Positions 35,100-43,212 of a stretch of 64,000 bases of DNA are shown here, in pieces. The notes beneath the pieces were generated by a model. That model was not told the DNA's origin, searched no databases, and was given only the letters and a program-made list of their open reading frames with translations. This DNA is from Planctomycetota bacterium. Lineage in GTDB: Bacteria > Planctomycetota > SZUA-567 > H5-PLA8. The position numbers and the translations under genes are program-made. Location of the stretch: positions 142,306 to 206,305 of the forward strand of contig JABTUM010000002.1 in NCBI GenBank assembly GCA_015075375.1. The letters are read 5' to 3'. The stretch's first letter is position 1. Each line of letters starts with the position of its first letter.

Positions 35100-36068
35100 A
35101 TGAATCGCCGTCCCACTCAGTTGCTCGATGTCGCGCCCTTCAGCATGGCCATTATGGCGGTCTGCATCGTGTATTTCGTCTTTCTGGCCGTTCGAAATGC
35201 GCAGTTCGCGGACGAAAGCGGTGGGTACGGCAACGGGCTATTGGGCTTCGACGGCGAACTCTTGCGCGCGTACGGCGCCAGCTACCGGGAAGCCGTCTGG
35301 ACCGGCGGATGGCGCAATCTCATACTGCCTGTCTTCATGCACGGCGGCTTGGTGCATATCGGCTTCAATATGTGGACGCTCTTCACGATGGGACCCAGCG
35401 CCGAAGTTCATTTCGGGAGCGCCAACTTCGGCACGCTCTGGCTCGTAACCGGCATTGGCGGCGCGTGCTGCAGCGTGGTGCTGGGCGGGCATACCTCGGT
35501 CGGCGCATCGGGCGCGATCTTCGGGCTCCTGGGCGCGCAACTGGCCGTGCATCTGATCAAGCAATGGGATTGGCGCCGCGCGCTGAAGAGCAGCGATGTG
35601 AAGCAGACGCTTTTTTTCATCGGCATGCTTTTCGTTCTTTCGTTCTTTATGAAGGCGATCGACCACTGGGCGCATCTGGGCGGCCTGATCTTCGGACTCG
35701 CCTTTGGCTGCCTCTTTGAGTACTGGCGCAAGCATCAGCGCATCGGCTGGTCGCTGATTGTCCTCGCGTTTGGGCTCTGGCTGGGCGTGATCGCCTGCAC
35801 GCGCTGGACGGTCTTTCACCCGCATTACCACGTGATCCAAGGCTTGCAGGCGGAAGAAGCGGACCGGATTGAGGAGGCCGAGGCGCATTACGAGGAGGCG
35901 CGGCGCTGGCAGAAGATGTTCCCGTCACGCTTGGCTGCTCGAGCCGCCGGGGAGGCGCTGTACCATGCAGCGGAAGCCCAAAATCTGCCGCGCATCGACC
36001 GCCTGCATTACCTTTACATCGATCTGATGGCGGAGCTGAATCCGGAGCTAAAGGACGGCGTGGAGTAA
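35100..36068 (+). CDS. Rhomboid-family intramembrane serine protease
   Basis: The 322-residue protein has six or seven transmembrane helices with the rhomboid signatures: HGGLVHIGFNMWTLF (the His-Asn of TM2), the catalytic Ser137 in GASGAIFGLLG and the catalytic His192 in DHWAHLGGLIFG. Both catalytic residues are present, so it should be active. The last about 90 residues are cytosolic and helical (AEEADRIEEAEAHYEEARRW) and resemble a TPR-like pair. It cleaves membrane proteins within the bilayer; substrates are unknown. The gap of 40 nt after the AraC gene may mean co-transcription or only proximity. Confidence 0.9.
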   Translation: MNRRPTQLLDVAPFSMAIMAVCIVYFVFLAVRNAQFADESGGYGNGLLGFDGELLRAYGASYREAVWTGGWRNLILPVFMHGGLVHIGFNMWTLFTMGPSAEVHFGSANFGTLWLVTGIGGACCSVVLGGHTSVGASGAIFGLLGAQLAVHLIKQWDWRRALKSSDVKQTLFFIGMLFVLSFFMKAIDHWAHLGGLIFGLAFGCLFEYWRKHQRIGWSLIVLAFGLWLGVIACTRWTVFHPHYHVIQGLQAEEADRIEEAEAHYEEARRWQKMFPSRLAARAAGEALYHAAEAQNLPRIDRLHYLYIDLMAELNPELKDGVE

Positions 36069-36168
36069 AATGGAAGTAGCTGTCGTATAGGGAGTACGTA
36101 AAAATAAAAGTTGATACAAGATAAAAGCGCTCTAGCTTGGGCGGAACTCTATCGCCGAGGCTTCGTCT

Positions 36169-36711
36169 ATGGCCGCCCTACCGCCCCGCCGTCGTCCCGT
36201 GCGCACTACGCCAGGTCCCGCCGCACCGCCGCGCATTCCCACGCAGCCGAGTCCGGGGGCGGCGAATGCCGAATCGCCGGAAGCTCCGCGCCGCCCGATC
36301 CGCAGGAAGCCGGCGCGGCCGGTCCGCCGAAACGAATCGGACTCCGGAAGCCTGATTATGGTGCGCATCGGCCTGATCGTGGCCGTGGTCGTCATCGGCG
36401 GAGTGATCAAGTTAGCCACGGCCAAGCCGGCGGGTGACCAGACCTATTGGAATGCACTGGTCCGCTTCGATCAGAATCTGGACAAGCAGGTCTTCCTCTC
36501 GCCCGGCGACATGCGCCGGCAGCTTAATCACCTGCCCATCGGCGGAGTGACCGATTCACGGCTGCGCGAATTTCACCAGACGTTATTGGCGTTGCTGGAG
36601 CTTTCCGAGAAAAGCCTTTCCGATCCCAGCGCCGAACAAAGGGCGCAACCGTTGATCGACAAACTGGAACGCTTGAGGCTGGAACTCAATCGCGACTACG
36701 GGCGTGGGTAG
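36169..36711 (+). CDS. Hypothetical membrane-anchored protein with Pro/Arg-rich head
   Basis: The 180-residue protein starts with a very basic, Pro-rich region of about 60 residues ([25 protein letters not shown]), then has one transmembrane helix (about 64-82, [19 protein letters not shown]) and a helical domain of about 95 residues. I do not know the family. The charge pattern predicts a cytosolic head and an extracytoplasmic tail. Its end overlaps the end of the convergent QueF gene by 26 nt. It is preceded by a small AT-rich gap (36069-36168) with no firm promoter. Confidence 0.6.
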   Translation: MAALPPRRRPVRTTPGPAAPPRIPTQPSPGAANAESPEAPRRPIRRKPARPVRRNESDSGSLIMVRIGLIVAVVVIGGVIKLATAKPAGDQTYWNALVRFDQNLDKQVFLSPGDMRRQLNHLPIGGVTDSRLREFHQTLLALLELSEKSLSDPSAEQRAQPLIDKLERLRLELNRDYGRG

Positions 36712-37096
36712 GGGCTTTCGTTCGTGCGGCCGGGTAGGCCACGGTCACCGTCGTCGCGATCCCGCCGCGGGCATTGAAGGCTCCCTCCAGGGTCATCCGC
36801 CGCGGGCGGCAGCTCTTGACCAGATCGTCGAGGATCGCGTTGGTCACGTGCTCGTGAAAGATGCCCCGGTTGCGGTAGCTTTGCAGGTACAGCTTGTAAC
36901 TCTTCAGCTCCATCACCAACGTGTCGGGGACGTAAGTCAGCGTCAGCGTCGCGAAGTCCGGCTGGCCCGTTCGCGGGCAGACGGCCGTGAACTCCGGCGC
37001 AACGATGCGGATCTCGTAATCGCGGCCGGGATGGCGATTGGGGAAGCATTCGACGGGGCCGGGGCTGGTGGCGGGCTTGGGGCGGCGCTTGGCCAT
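36686..37096 (-). CDS. queF: 7-cyano-7-deazaguanine reductase QueF (short YkvM type)
   Basis: The 136-residue protein has the QueF catalytic motif [17 protein letters not shown] (nucleophilic Cys40, Asp47) and the NADPH/substrate blocks [14 protein letters not shown] and GIFHEHVTN. It is the unimodular form. It reduces preQ0 to preQ1, the last step before transfer of the base to tRNA in queuosine synthesis. No other que gene is next to it. The ATG at 37096 has GAGGAA upstream; a longer frame is improbable. Its 3' end overlaps the end of the convergent hypothetical gene. Confidence 0.93.
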   Translation of the reverse strand: MAKRRPKPATSPGPVECFPNRHPGRDYEIRIVAPEFTAVCPRTGQPDFATLTLTYVPDTLVMELKSYKLYLQSYRNRGIFHEHVTNAILDDLVKSCRPRRMTLEGAFNARGGIATTVTVAYPAARTKAPTHARSRD

Positions 37097-37172
37097 GCGG
37101 GGTTCCTCTCCAAAAGCAGGAGCGCAGCATAGCGAGTTCGGCGCGCGGATGAAGTGCAGGCGGACGGAGCAG

Positions 37173-37433
37173 CTAGCGGGGCCGGCGCGCAGGGGGCTTG
37201 GCGCCGGCATTCGGACGCCGGGGCCGATCGGGCGTTTCGCTGCCTGCGCGCGGCCGGCGCTTGATCCGTGGCGCAGGCGAGGACTTGCCGGAAGACGATA
37301 CCTGAATGATGCCCCAAACCACCAGCACCGCGCCGAGCACGGCCAACCCGAGCGTGCTGTTGGTACCGCGAATCGCGTGCGTGCCGCTCAGGCCGCCGAT
37401 GATAAAGAACACACCGATCAAAATATTCCACAT
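37173..37433 (-). CDS. Small two-helix membrane protein with basic tail
   Basis: The 86-residue protein has two transmembrane helices (about 2-18, [16 protein letters not shown], and about 27-45, [17 protein letters not shown]) and a highly basic tail ([27 protein letters not shown]). No family is known to me. The tail should be cytosolic and could bind nucleic acid or phospholipid. It may be co-transcribed with QueF, 76 nt downstream. Confidence 0.6.
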   Translation of the reverse strand: MWNILIGVFFIIGGLSGTHAIRGTNSTLGLAVLGAVLVVWGIIQVSSSGKSSPAPRIKRRPRAGSETPDRPRRPNAGAKPPARRPR

Positions 37434-37616
37434 GCCGGGGCGCCTTTCGAAAATGCGTACGCACTAGGAATAGCATGAGGCAAACATAAAACAATACGCA
37501 AGCGGAAGAATGTTTGGACTTACCGGGCTCGCCTGCGCGCTCCTTGCCGTGGACACCTCCGCCGCAAGCGGCTATGACGTACTGGTTGCACCGTGCAATT
37601 CGACCTGGAGACCGTG

Positions 37617-38522
37617 ATGTCCGCCACCGTACACGTCGGCCATTCGCCCGATCCCGACGACGCGTTCATGTTCTGCGCGCTGACCTTCGGGAAGTTCGAT
37701 ACCGCGCCGGAGACGTACGAGCACCATCTGCTCGACATCGAGACGCTCAACCAGAAGGCCGCGCGAGGCGAGTACGAGGTCACCGCGTTCAGCATCCACG
37801 CGTACGCATATCTGACCGAGCGTTACCTGCTGTTGCCGCACGGGGCAAGCATGGGCGACGGCTACGGACCGATGATCGTGGCCCGGCCGGGCGATTACGA
37901 CGGCTCCGATCCGCGCGCTTGGCTGGCCGGGAAGCGCATCGCCATTCCAGGCAAGCAGACGAGCGCCTTCCTGGCCCTGAACCTCTTCGCCGCAGGCCAG
38001 ACGGGCGGGGCAGGGGCGCCGCCAGACGCCGCAAAGACGCCGAAGTTCGATTCGACGGTTGTGCCGTTCGACGAGATTATGAAGGAGGTCGCCGCCGGGA
38101 AGTTCGATGGGGGGCTGATCATCCATGAAGGCCAGTTGACCTACCACGAACAGGCCAGCGGCGGCCTCAAGAAGGTTGTGGATTTGGGCGAATGGTGGAA
38201 GAACCAGACCGGTTTGCCGCTGCCTTTGGGCGGGAACGGGATCCGGCGCAACTTGGGCCCTGAGCGTATCCGGACGATCAACCGGCACCTCCGCGACAGC
38301 ATAAAATGGGGGTTGGACCACCGCCAGGAAGCCTTGGAATACGCCCTGAAGTACGCCCGCGATATGGGCATGGACAAGGCCGACCGGTTTGTCGGGATGT
38401 ACGTCAACGACTACACGCTGGACTACGGGCAAGCCGGCCGGGATGCCATCAAGCGTTTCCTGAAGGCCGGGCACCAAGCGGGTCTGCTGCCCAAGCTAGT
38501 CGAACCTGAATTCGCCTCCTGA
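37617..38522 (+). CDS. mqnD: 1,4-dihydroxy-6-naphthoate synthase MqnD
   Basis: The 301-residue protein has the MqnA/MqnD fold of periplasmic-binding-protein type. The diagnostic start is GHSPDPDDAFMFCAL, and later motifs are VTAFSIHAYAYLTERYLLLP, GKRIAIPGKQTSAFLAL and GLIIHEGQLTY. Its size and the PDPDDAFM start fit MqnD, which turns cyclic de-hypoxanthinyl futalosine into 1,4-dihydroxy-6-naphthoate in the futalosine menaquinone pathway. It has no mqn neighbours. It implies menaquinone respiration, and the NuoEF-like unit upstream in the window could feed that pool. The ATG at 37617 with GGAG is preferred to the GTG at 37593. Confidence 0.88.
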   Translation: MSATVHVGHSPDPDDAFMFCALTFGKFDTAPETYEHHLLDIETLNQKAARGEYEVTAFSIHAYAYLTERYLLLPHGASMGDGYGPMIVARPGDYDGSDPRAWLAGKRIAIPGKQTSAFLALNLFAAGQTGGAGAPPDAAKTPKFDSTVVPFDEIMKEVAAGKFDGGLIIHEGQLTYHEQASGGLKKVVDLGEWWKNQTGLPLPLGGNGIRRNLGPERIRTINRHLRDSIKWGLDHRQEALEYALKYARDMGMDKADRFVGMYVNDYTLDYGQAGRDAIKRFLKAGHQAGLLPKLVEPEFAS

Positions 38523-39307
38523 CCGTCGGAGAAGCCCCACTAGGGCTTGCTCGGCCCTGCCCTCAGCGTGCTTGCAGAGGCATTAAATCAAGCCCATCCA
38601 GGGGCCCCCAAACGGCCGATTACCCCCCGGTTTTGGGTGTTGGTTTGAGGACCGTAAATACCCAACTATAGACCTAATTTAAGGGTTATCCCTTGGCTCG
38701 AGTTCTCTGTTAGGGCCTCGCTCCCTATTCCAAGGTCGATCCGAAGCTTGAGAGGACGAGGGCCAAAACGGCGGGCTAATTGCACTAAGTGCTTATCGCG
38801 TGCGCGCGCCCTCACCCCCAAGAGCCTGAGCAATCCAGGGCTTTAAGGGTGAATCAATTGCCGTGACGATAGAATCAAAAGTGATTTACCAAAAGAGCCG
38901 GAACCGCCCCATTCGCGCCCGTTTACCGCCCAAAATAAGAAGAATTTTATAGTGTATAAATGTTTTGTATTAACTTATGTACTCAGGTTTATGTCTAATC
39001 TAATTATATAAATAATTAAATATAAGTTATTTACGATGTAGTATGAAATTGTTACTATAAGTCATACAAAAGGCTATTTCGGATTGAATCTTGGCCTAGG
39101 TGTGGGTTTGTACGGCCTTTGCCTTTGAAGTACTAAGACTTAAAACTCCACGCGCGCGTATAATGAGGAGCCATGCAGGGCTTGGATGGCGCTTCGCGTG
39201 GAAAAGCTATACCGGCACGCGCTCGGCAGGCCGCAGATCTCCATGAGCCATAGACCGGCTGGGGAATGCCTTAAGCTCAGCGTCTCCCAAGGCCGATACT
39301 CCGCGGC
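38523..39307. other. Long noncoding region with an AT-rich island
   Basis: About 785 nt without a gene. Left half: mixed GC, with a small AAGGG-TTAT-CCCTT hairpin near 38680. Middle (about 38935-39070): strongly AT-rich, far below the rest of the window, with TAATTAT/ATAATTA arms (39001-39018). Right: TATAAT at 39159-39164, a -10-like site without a good -35, about 140 nt before the next ATG. One near-match to a DnaA box (TTATACACT, minus strand, 38951-38959) is present. No tRNA or known RNA was recognised. Confidence 0.5.
38935..39070. other. AT-rich island
   Basis: This stretch is mostly A and T while the rest of the window is GC-rich. It contains inverted-repeat arms TAATTAT and ATAATTA with a 4-nt centre (39001-39018) and AACTTAT/ATAAGTT pairs. 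It could be a binding platform for a nucleoid protein, a regulatory region, or an unwinding element. Confidence 0.45.
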
Positions 39308-40120
39308 ATGGGGGGGAGTGCCGACACTGTCGCGGTGCGTCCATTGGACGCTGCTGCGGTCACGAGCCCGCGGGCCAGCGCCGCGGGTTCGGGAGGCAAC
39401 GCGTGGCTGCGTGGCGCCAAGCTGCTGGCCGCAATTCTGCTCTTGCCCGCCTGCCTCGGTTTTACCCAAGGCTTTTCAGCGCACTTTCTGCACCTCGGCG
39501 CGAAGGTTCGCGTCCAGATGCTTGGCTGGCCCGTCGAAGTCCAGTGGCTGGGCTGGGGCATCCTGGCGTTTACGATCTTTGCCGCGCTGCTCTGGCGCCC
39601 GCTGATGCCGTACCTGTTCGCCCACGAGCTCGTACATGCTCTGGCCACGTGGCTTTGTCTGGGCCGGGTCAGCAACTTGCGAGTTTCGGCCACCGGCGGG
39701 CAGGTAACGACCAGCAAAAGCAATACGTTCATCCGCCTCGCGCCGTACTTCATACCGCTGTACACGCTTCTGGCGGCTGGGATCTTTCTGGCGCTCGACG
39801 CGTGGTGGCGCCCCCTGGGCGATTACCGCTGGATCCTGGCCGGTGTCCTGGGCTTTACCCTGGCGTATCACGTGGCCTATACGGTCTGGAGCCTTAGGCG
39901 CGATCAGCCCGACCTGCGCCCGGACGGTTGGCTTTTCTCGATCGTCGTAATCTACCTCGGCAATTTGGCGGTCATTGCAGCGGTTCTGGGGCTGACGCTT
40001 TCCGGGTCGGCGCGCGGCTGTGGCGAGCATGTGGCGGGGGTGGCGGCGCTGGGCTGGGAGCAAAGCGGTTTGGTCTACCGCGAGCTTTACGCGATGCTTG
40101 AGCGCTGGCTTCAGAAGTGA
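39308..40120 (+). CDS. Multi-pass membrane protein with HExxH motif (M50/S2P-like)
   Basis: The 270-residue protein has about six transmembrane segments and the motif FAHELVHAL (His106-Glu107-x-x-His110) in a membrane helix, as in site-2 proteases. Further on, APYFIPLYTLL and RPDGWLFSIVVIYLGN might hold the second metal motif (Asp in PDG). The N-terminal 30 residues are a low-complexity Ser/Ala/Gly leader. I read it as a putative intramembrane metalloprotease; overall similarity is too weak to be sure. The ATG at 39308 is followed by a run of G; no strong ribosome site is visible. Confidence 0.55.
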   Translation: MGGSADTVAVRPLDAAAVTSPRASAAGSGGNAWLRGAKLLAAILLLPACLGFTQGFSAHFLHLGAKVRVQMLGWPVEVQWLGWGILAFTIFAALLWRPLMPYLFAHELVHALATWLCLGRVSNLRVSATGGQVTTSKSNTFIRLAPYFIPLYTLLAAGIFLALDAWWRPLGDYRWILAGVLGFTLAYHVAYTVWSLRRDQPDLRPDGWLFSIVVIYLGNLAVIAAVLGLTLSGSARGCGEHVAGVAALGWEQSGLVYRELYAMLERWLQK

Positions 40121-40202
40121 GACATAACACACCTTCCTCCTCGATAACGCCTCGCATTAGAACCAACAACCGCACTCCGGGTGTTATAGGCGGCGGGAAA
40201 CT

Positions 40203-40222
40203 GTTATGAGAGGGCTCATAAC
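40203..40222. repeat. Perfect inverted repeat, candidate operator
   Basis: GTTATGAG and CTCATAAC are 8-nt perfect arms with the 4-nt centre AGGG. Further ATAACAC (near 40126) and GTGTTAT (near 40179) copies suggest repeated binding half-sites in the same gap. It could also form an RNA hairpin. Confidence 0.4.
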
Positions 40223-40236
40223 AAAGCCAAGTGTAA

Positions 40237-40252
40237 TGTTCCACGTGGAACA
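40237..40252. promoter_or_regulatory. parS: parS-like centromere site
   Basis: TGTTCCACGTGGAACA is a perfect 16-bp palindrome equal to the conserved bacterial parS sequence, and the palindrome extends two bases further on each side. ParB binds parS to nucleate chromosome segregation complexes. It lies in the noncoding gap between the membrane protease-like gene and the GT2 gene. No parA or parB is in the window, but parS sites are commonly clustered near the origin. Confidence 0.8.
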
Positions 40253-40427
40253 TTTGCCTTTTCATCGGGTGTGAGCCTTGGTGTGCTACATACTGGACCA
40301 GGCCGACGATGCCCGGATTCGCGGCTCCCATGCGCCTTCGAATCGATTAAGCTGACGGTTTCAAGTTCCGCCGGCGCGGTGCGTCTTGTTCCCTACCTGA
40401 GCCGGTCACAAACCTCGAGGCCCCGCC

Positions 40428-41318
40428 ATGGCGGCGAAGCTGTCCGTCCTAATTCCGGTCTTTAACGAGGAGGAGAACCTCCCGGAATGCTTGGCTTCCG
40501 TGCAGGGGTTGGCCGACGAGATCCTGGTCGTGGACAGCTTTTCGACCGACAAGACCGTGGCCATCGCCGAGGCCGCCGGCGCGCGGGTCTTGCAGCATGA
40601 ATACGTGAATTCGGCCGCCCAGAAGAACTGGTCGATCCCGCAGTGCGCGCACGATTGGGTCTTCATCATCGACGCCGACGAGCGCATGACGCCCGAGTTG
40701 CGTGATGAGATCAAGGCGCTCCTGGCGCGGCCCGAGGGACCGGACCGCGACGGGTACTTCATGGTCCGGCGGAATTACTTCCTGGGCGGTGAAGTGCGCC
40801 ATAGCGGGTGGGCAAGCAACGACGTACAGCGGCTGTTCAGGCGCGAGAAGGGGCGCTACGCCGAACGCGAAGTGCACGCCGACGTGGAGGTTCAAGGTTC
40901 CAGCGGCCGGCTTAAGGGGAAGCTCGACCACATCACCCTGCCGCCGACGATCGCGGGGCTTAACCGCTACTTCCAGCGCTTCAACCGCTACACCACGCAG
41001 GCCGCCGAACGCTACTACCGCGAAGGGCGCAAAGCCTACCCGTGGAATTTCGTGCTCCATCCGGCCTGGGAGTTCTTCCGCGTCTATTTCGTGCGGCTGG
41101 GCATCCTGGATGGCATCCCGGGGTTGACCATCGCGGCGGTGAGCAGCTTTACGCGGTTCGTGCGCTACTTGAAGCTGTATGCGTTGATCCGTTCCAACAA
41201 GCCGCGGCATCAGGCGTACGACGCGGGCACGACGACGGCGCGCGAAATCGACGGCGTGAAGGATGCGCATCGTTCGGACGACAGCCAGGCGGCGCGCGCG
41301 GAGCCGGTCCGACCTTGA
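40428..41318 (+). CDS. GT2-family glycosyltransferase (WaaE/KdtX-like)
   Basis: The 296-residue protein has the GT-A start LSVLIPVFNEEENLPECLAS, the VVDSFSTDKTVAIAEAAG donor-binding strand, and DADERMTPEL with the catalytic Asp-x-Asp. The middle has RRNYFLGGEVRHSGW, typical of the WaaE/KdtX beta-glycosyltransferases that decorate LPS inner core. The last about 50 residues are polar and may be disordered. Its stop overlaps the TTG start of the ABC exporter by 3 nt, so the pair is translationally coupled. It probably builds a glycolipid or envelope glycan exported by the next gene product. Confidence 0.85.
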   Translation: MAAKLSVLIPVFNEEENLPECLASVQGLADEILVVDSFSTDKTVAIAEAAGARVLQHEYVNSAAQKNWSIPQCAHDWVFIIDADERMTPELRDEIKALLARPEGPDRDGYFMVRRNYFLGGEVRHSGWASNDVQRLFRREKGRYAEREVHADVEVQGSSGRLKGKLDHITLPPTIAGLNRYFQRFNRYTTQAAERYYREGRKAYPWNFVLHPAWEFFRVYFVRLGILDGIPGLTIAAVSSFTRFVRYLKLYALIRSNKPRHQAYDAGTTTAREIDGVKDAHRSDDSQAARAEPVRP

Positions 41319-43186
41319 AATACCTCCTGCGCGCGCTGAAGCTCCTGCTGCCCCACAAGGGGATGGTGGCGCTGTACCTGGTGGTCGCCGTCCTGCTGGC
41401 GGTGCTGGAAAGTCTGCCCCTGTTTCTGGGCCAAGCCTGGCTGCAGCGTTTGCAGGACAAGCCGCTGCGGCACAACGACTGGCTGGGGCACTTTGTCAAC
41501 GATCACATCGCCTCGCATTTTCAAGGCGATAAGGCCTACCTGACGGCGCTGTGCGCCGCGATCGCGGTCAGCATCCTGCTCAAAGCCGTTTTGAGCTACC
41601 TGGATACGTACATGCAAGGCTGGATATCGAACCGGCTCTGCACGGATGCGATGAGCAAGCTGATGCACCACATGCTGGGTCTGGATATCGGCTACTTCGA
41701 CCGGCGCAAGCTGGGCGATCTGGTCACTCGCATGGCGGGCGATACGCAGTTTCTGCGCAGGACGGCGAAGATGACGCTCGATTTTCTGCAGAAGCCGCCG
41801 CTGATCGTGGCGCTGGTCTGCACCGCGCTTTGGATGAATTGGAAGCTATTTCTCTGTGCGGTCCTGCTGGTGCCCATGATCGTCGTTCCGCTTTTGGTCG
41901 TGACGCGAAACATCTATAAGTTCGCGCTCCGAGCACGCCAGAAGGCGGCGGACATGGCGCAGGAGATGCTGCAGGCGCTGACCGGTATGCGCACGGTCCA
42001 GGCGTACGGGGCGGTGGAAGAAGAAGGGCGCAATTTCCAACGATTGGCCGACGGCTTTTTTCGGACCAGCATGCGCCGCGCCCGCAATCGCGCGCTGCAG
42101 CGGCCGATGGCCGAAGTGGTGATGGGCATGGGTGGCGTGGTGGTCCTGTACATCGGAAGCCTGCAGGTCATCAACAATGAAATGGGCATCGAGGAGTTCG
42201 TAACCTTCGTCGGCGCGATGGCGATGCTCTATTCGCCCGTGCGCGGAATGATCGCGGCGCTGGGCGAGATTGCCGAGTTCGTACCTTCGGCCGAACGGAC
42301 CTTCGAGGTGCTGGAGACGGTTCCGCAGATTCAGAACGCGCCCGGCGCGGTGGCGTGCCCGCGTCTGGAAAAGGAACTGGCGTTCGAGGACGTGAGCTTC
42401 GACTACGGGCGCGGTCCGGTCTTCGAGCACCTGGATTTGCGCATCAAGGCGGGCGAGCGGATCGGCATCGTAGGGCGCACGGGCGTCGGAAAATCAACGC
42501 TGCTTTCGCTGGTCCTGCGCTTCTACGATCCGACTTCGGGGCGCGTGACGATCGACGGGGCCGATTTGAAGCAAGTTACGCTGGAGAGCCTGCGCTCGCA
42601 GATCGCTTACGTGGGCCAGGATCCGTTTCTTTTCCACAGCACCATTTCCGACAATATCCGCTACGGCAAACCCGAAGCGACGCAGGAGGAGATCGAGGCC
42701 GCCGCGCGGGCCGCTTCGATCCACGAGGATATCCAACTACTGCCCGAAGGTTACGCGACGGTGGCCGGCGAACGCGGGGTGTCCTTGAGCGGTGGGCAGC
42801 GCCAGCGCATCGCGCTGGCGCGGGCGATCGTGCGCAACGCGCCGATTCTGCTGCTCGACGAAGCCACGAGCGCGCTGGATTCGAACGTAGAGCAAAAGGT
42901 TCAGGACGCGCTGCATCGCCTCGCCGAAGGGCGCACGAGCTTGATCGTTGCGCACCGGCTCAGCACGCTGCGCTCGGTGGACCGGATCGTCGTCTTTCGG
43001 GCGAGCGGTGGGATAGAAGCCGTCGGGCCGCATGAGGAGTTGCTGCAGACGTCGCCAACTTATCAAATGCTTTGGCAAGGCCACACCGGGCAAACGGCCG
43101 AGACGGTGCCGGAAGCGCTGGGCGAAGCGCAGCCCACTCCGGCCCGGGAGCGCCGCGCGGCCGAGTCGCCACGCAGGGCGGAGTAG
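41315..43186 (+). CDS. ABC exporter with fused permease-ATPase (MsbA-like)
   Basis: The 623-residue protein has six transmembrane helices in the first 320 residues, then an ATPase: Walker A GRTGVGKST (about 388), Q-loop VGQDPFLFHST, signature LSGGQRQR (about 490), Walker B ILLLDEATSALD and the switch VAHRLSTL. This matches lipid A/oligosaccharide flippases (MsbA) and general type IV exporters. The start TTG at 41315 overlaps the preceding gene; the long frame further upstream runs through the GT2 gene and is a shadow. The substrate is likely the product of the GT2 enzyme. Confidence 0.9.
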   Translation: MKYLLRALKLLLPHKGMVALYLVVAVLLAVLESLPLFLGQAWLQRLQDKPLRHNDWLGHFVNDHIASHFQGDKAYLTALCAAIAVSILLKAVLSYLDTYMQGWISNRLCTDAMSKLMHHMLGLDIGYFDRRKLGDLVTRMAGDTQFLRRTAKMTLDFLQKPPLIVALVCTALWMNWKLFLCAVLLVPMIVVPLLVVTRNIYKFALRARQKAADMAQEMLQALTGMRTVQAYGAVEEEGRNFQRLADGFFRTSMRRARNRALQRPMAEVVMGMGGVVVLYIGSLQVINNEMGIEEFVTFVGAMAMLYSPVRGMIAALGEIAEFVPSAERTFEVLETVPQIQNAPGAVACPRLEKELAFEDVSFDYGRGPVFEHLDLRIKAGERIGIVGRTGVGKSTLLSLVLRFYDPTSGRVTIDGADLKQVTLESLRSQIAYVGQDPFLFHSTISDNIRYGKPEATQEEIEAAARAASIHEDIQLLPEGYATVAGERGVSLSGGQRQRIALARAIVRNAPILLLDEATSALDSNVEQKVQDALHRLAEGRTSLIVAHRLSTLRSVDRIVVFRASGGIEAVGPHEELLQTSPTYQMLWQGHTGQTAETVPEALGEAQPTPARERRAAESPRRAE

Positions 43187-43212
43187 AGGCGGAAGCCGAA
43201 CGTTAATAGCAC

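Larger units (their letters stand above)
40121..40427. other. Intergenic region holding parS and inverted repeats
   Basis: 307 nt with no gene. It contains ATAACAC/GTGTTAT half-sites, the GTTATGAG inverted repeat and the parS-like palindrome, all within about 130 nt. It is relatively rich in AT for this window. GAGG before the next ATG is the only translation signal seen. Confidence 0.6.

Noticed and set aside
38523..39307. Full replication origin
   Set aside because: Only one near-match DnaA box was seen and no dnaA, dnaN or parAB gene is in the window, so the island is not called as oriC.
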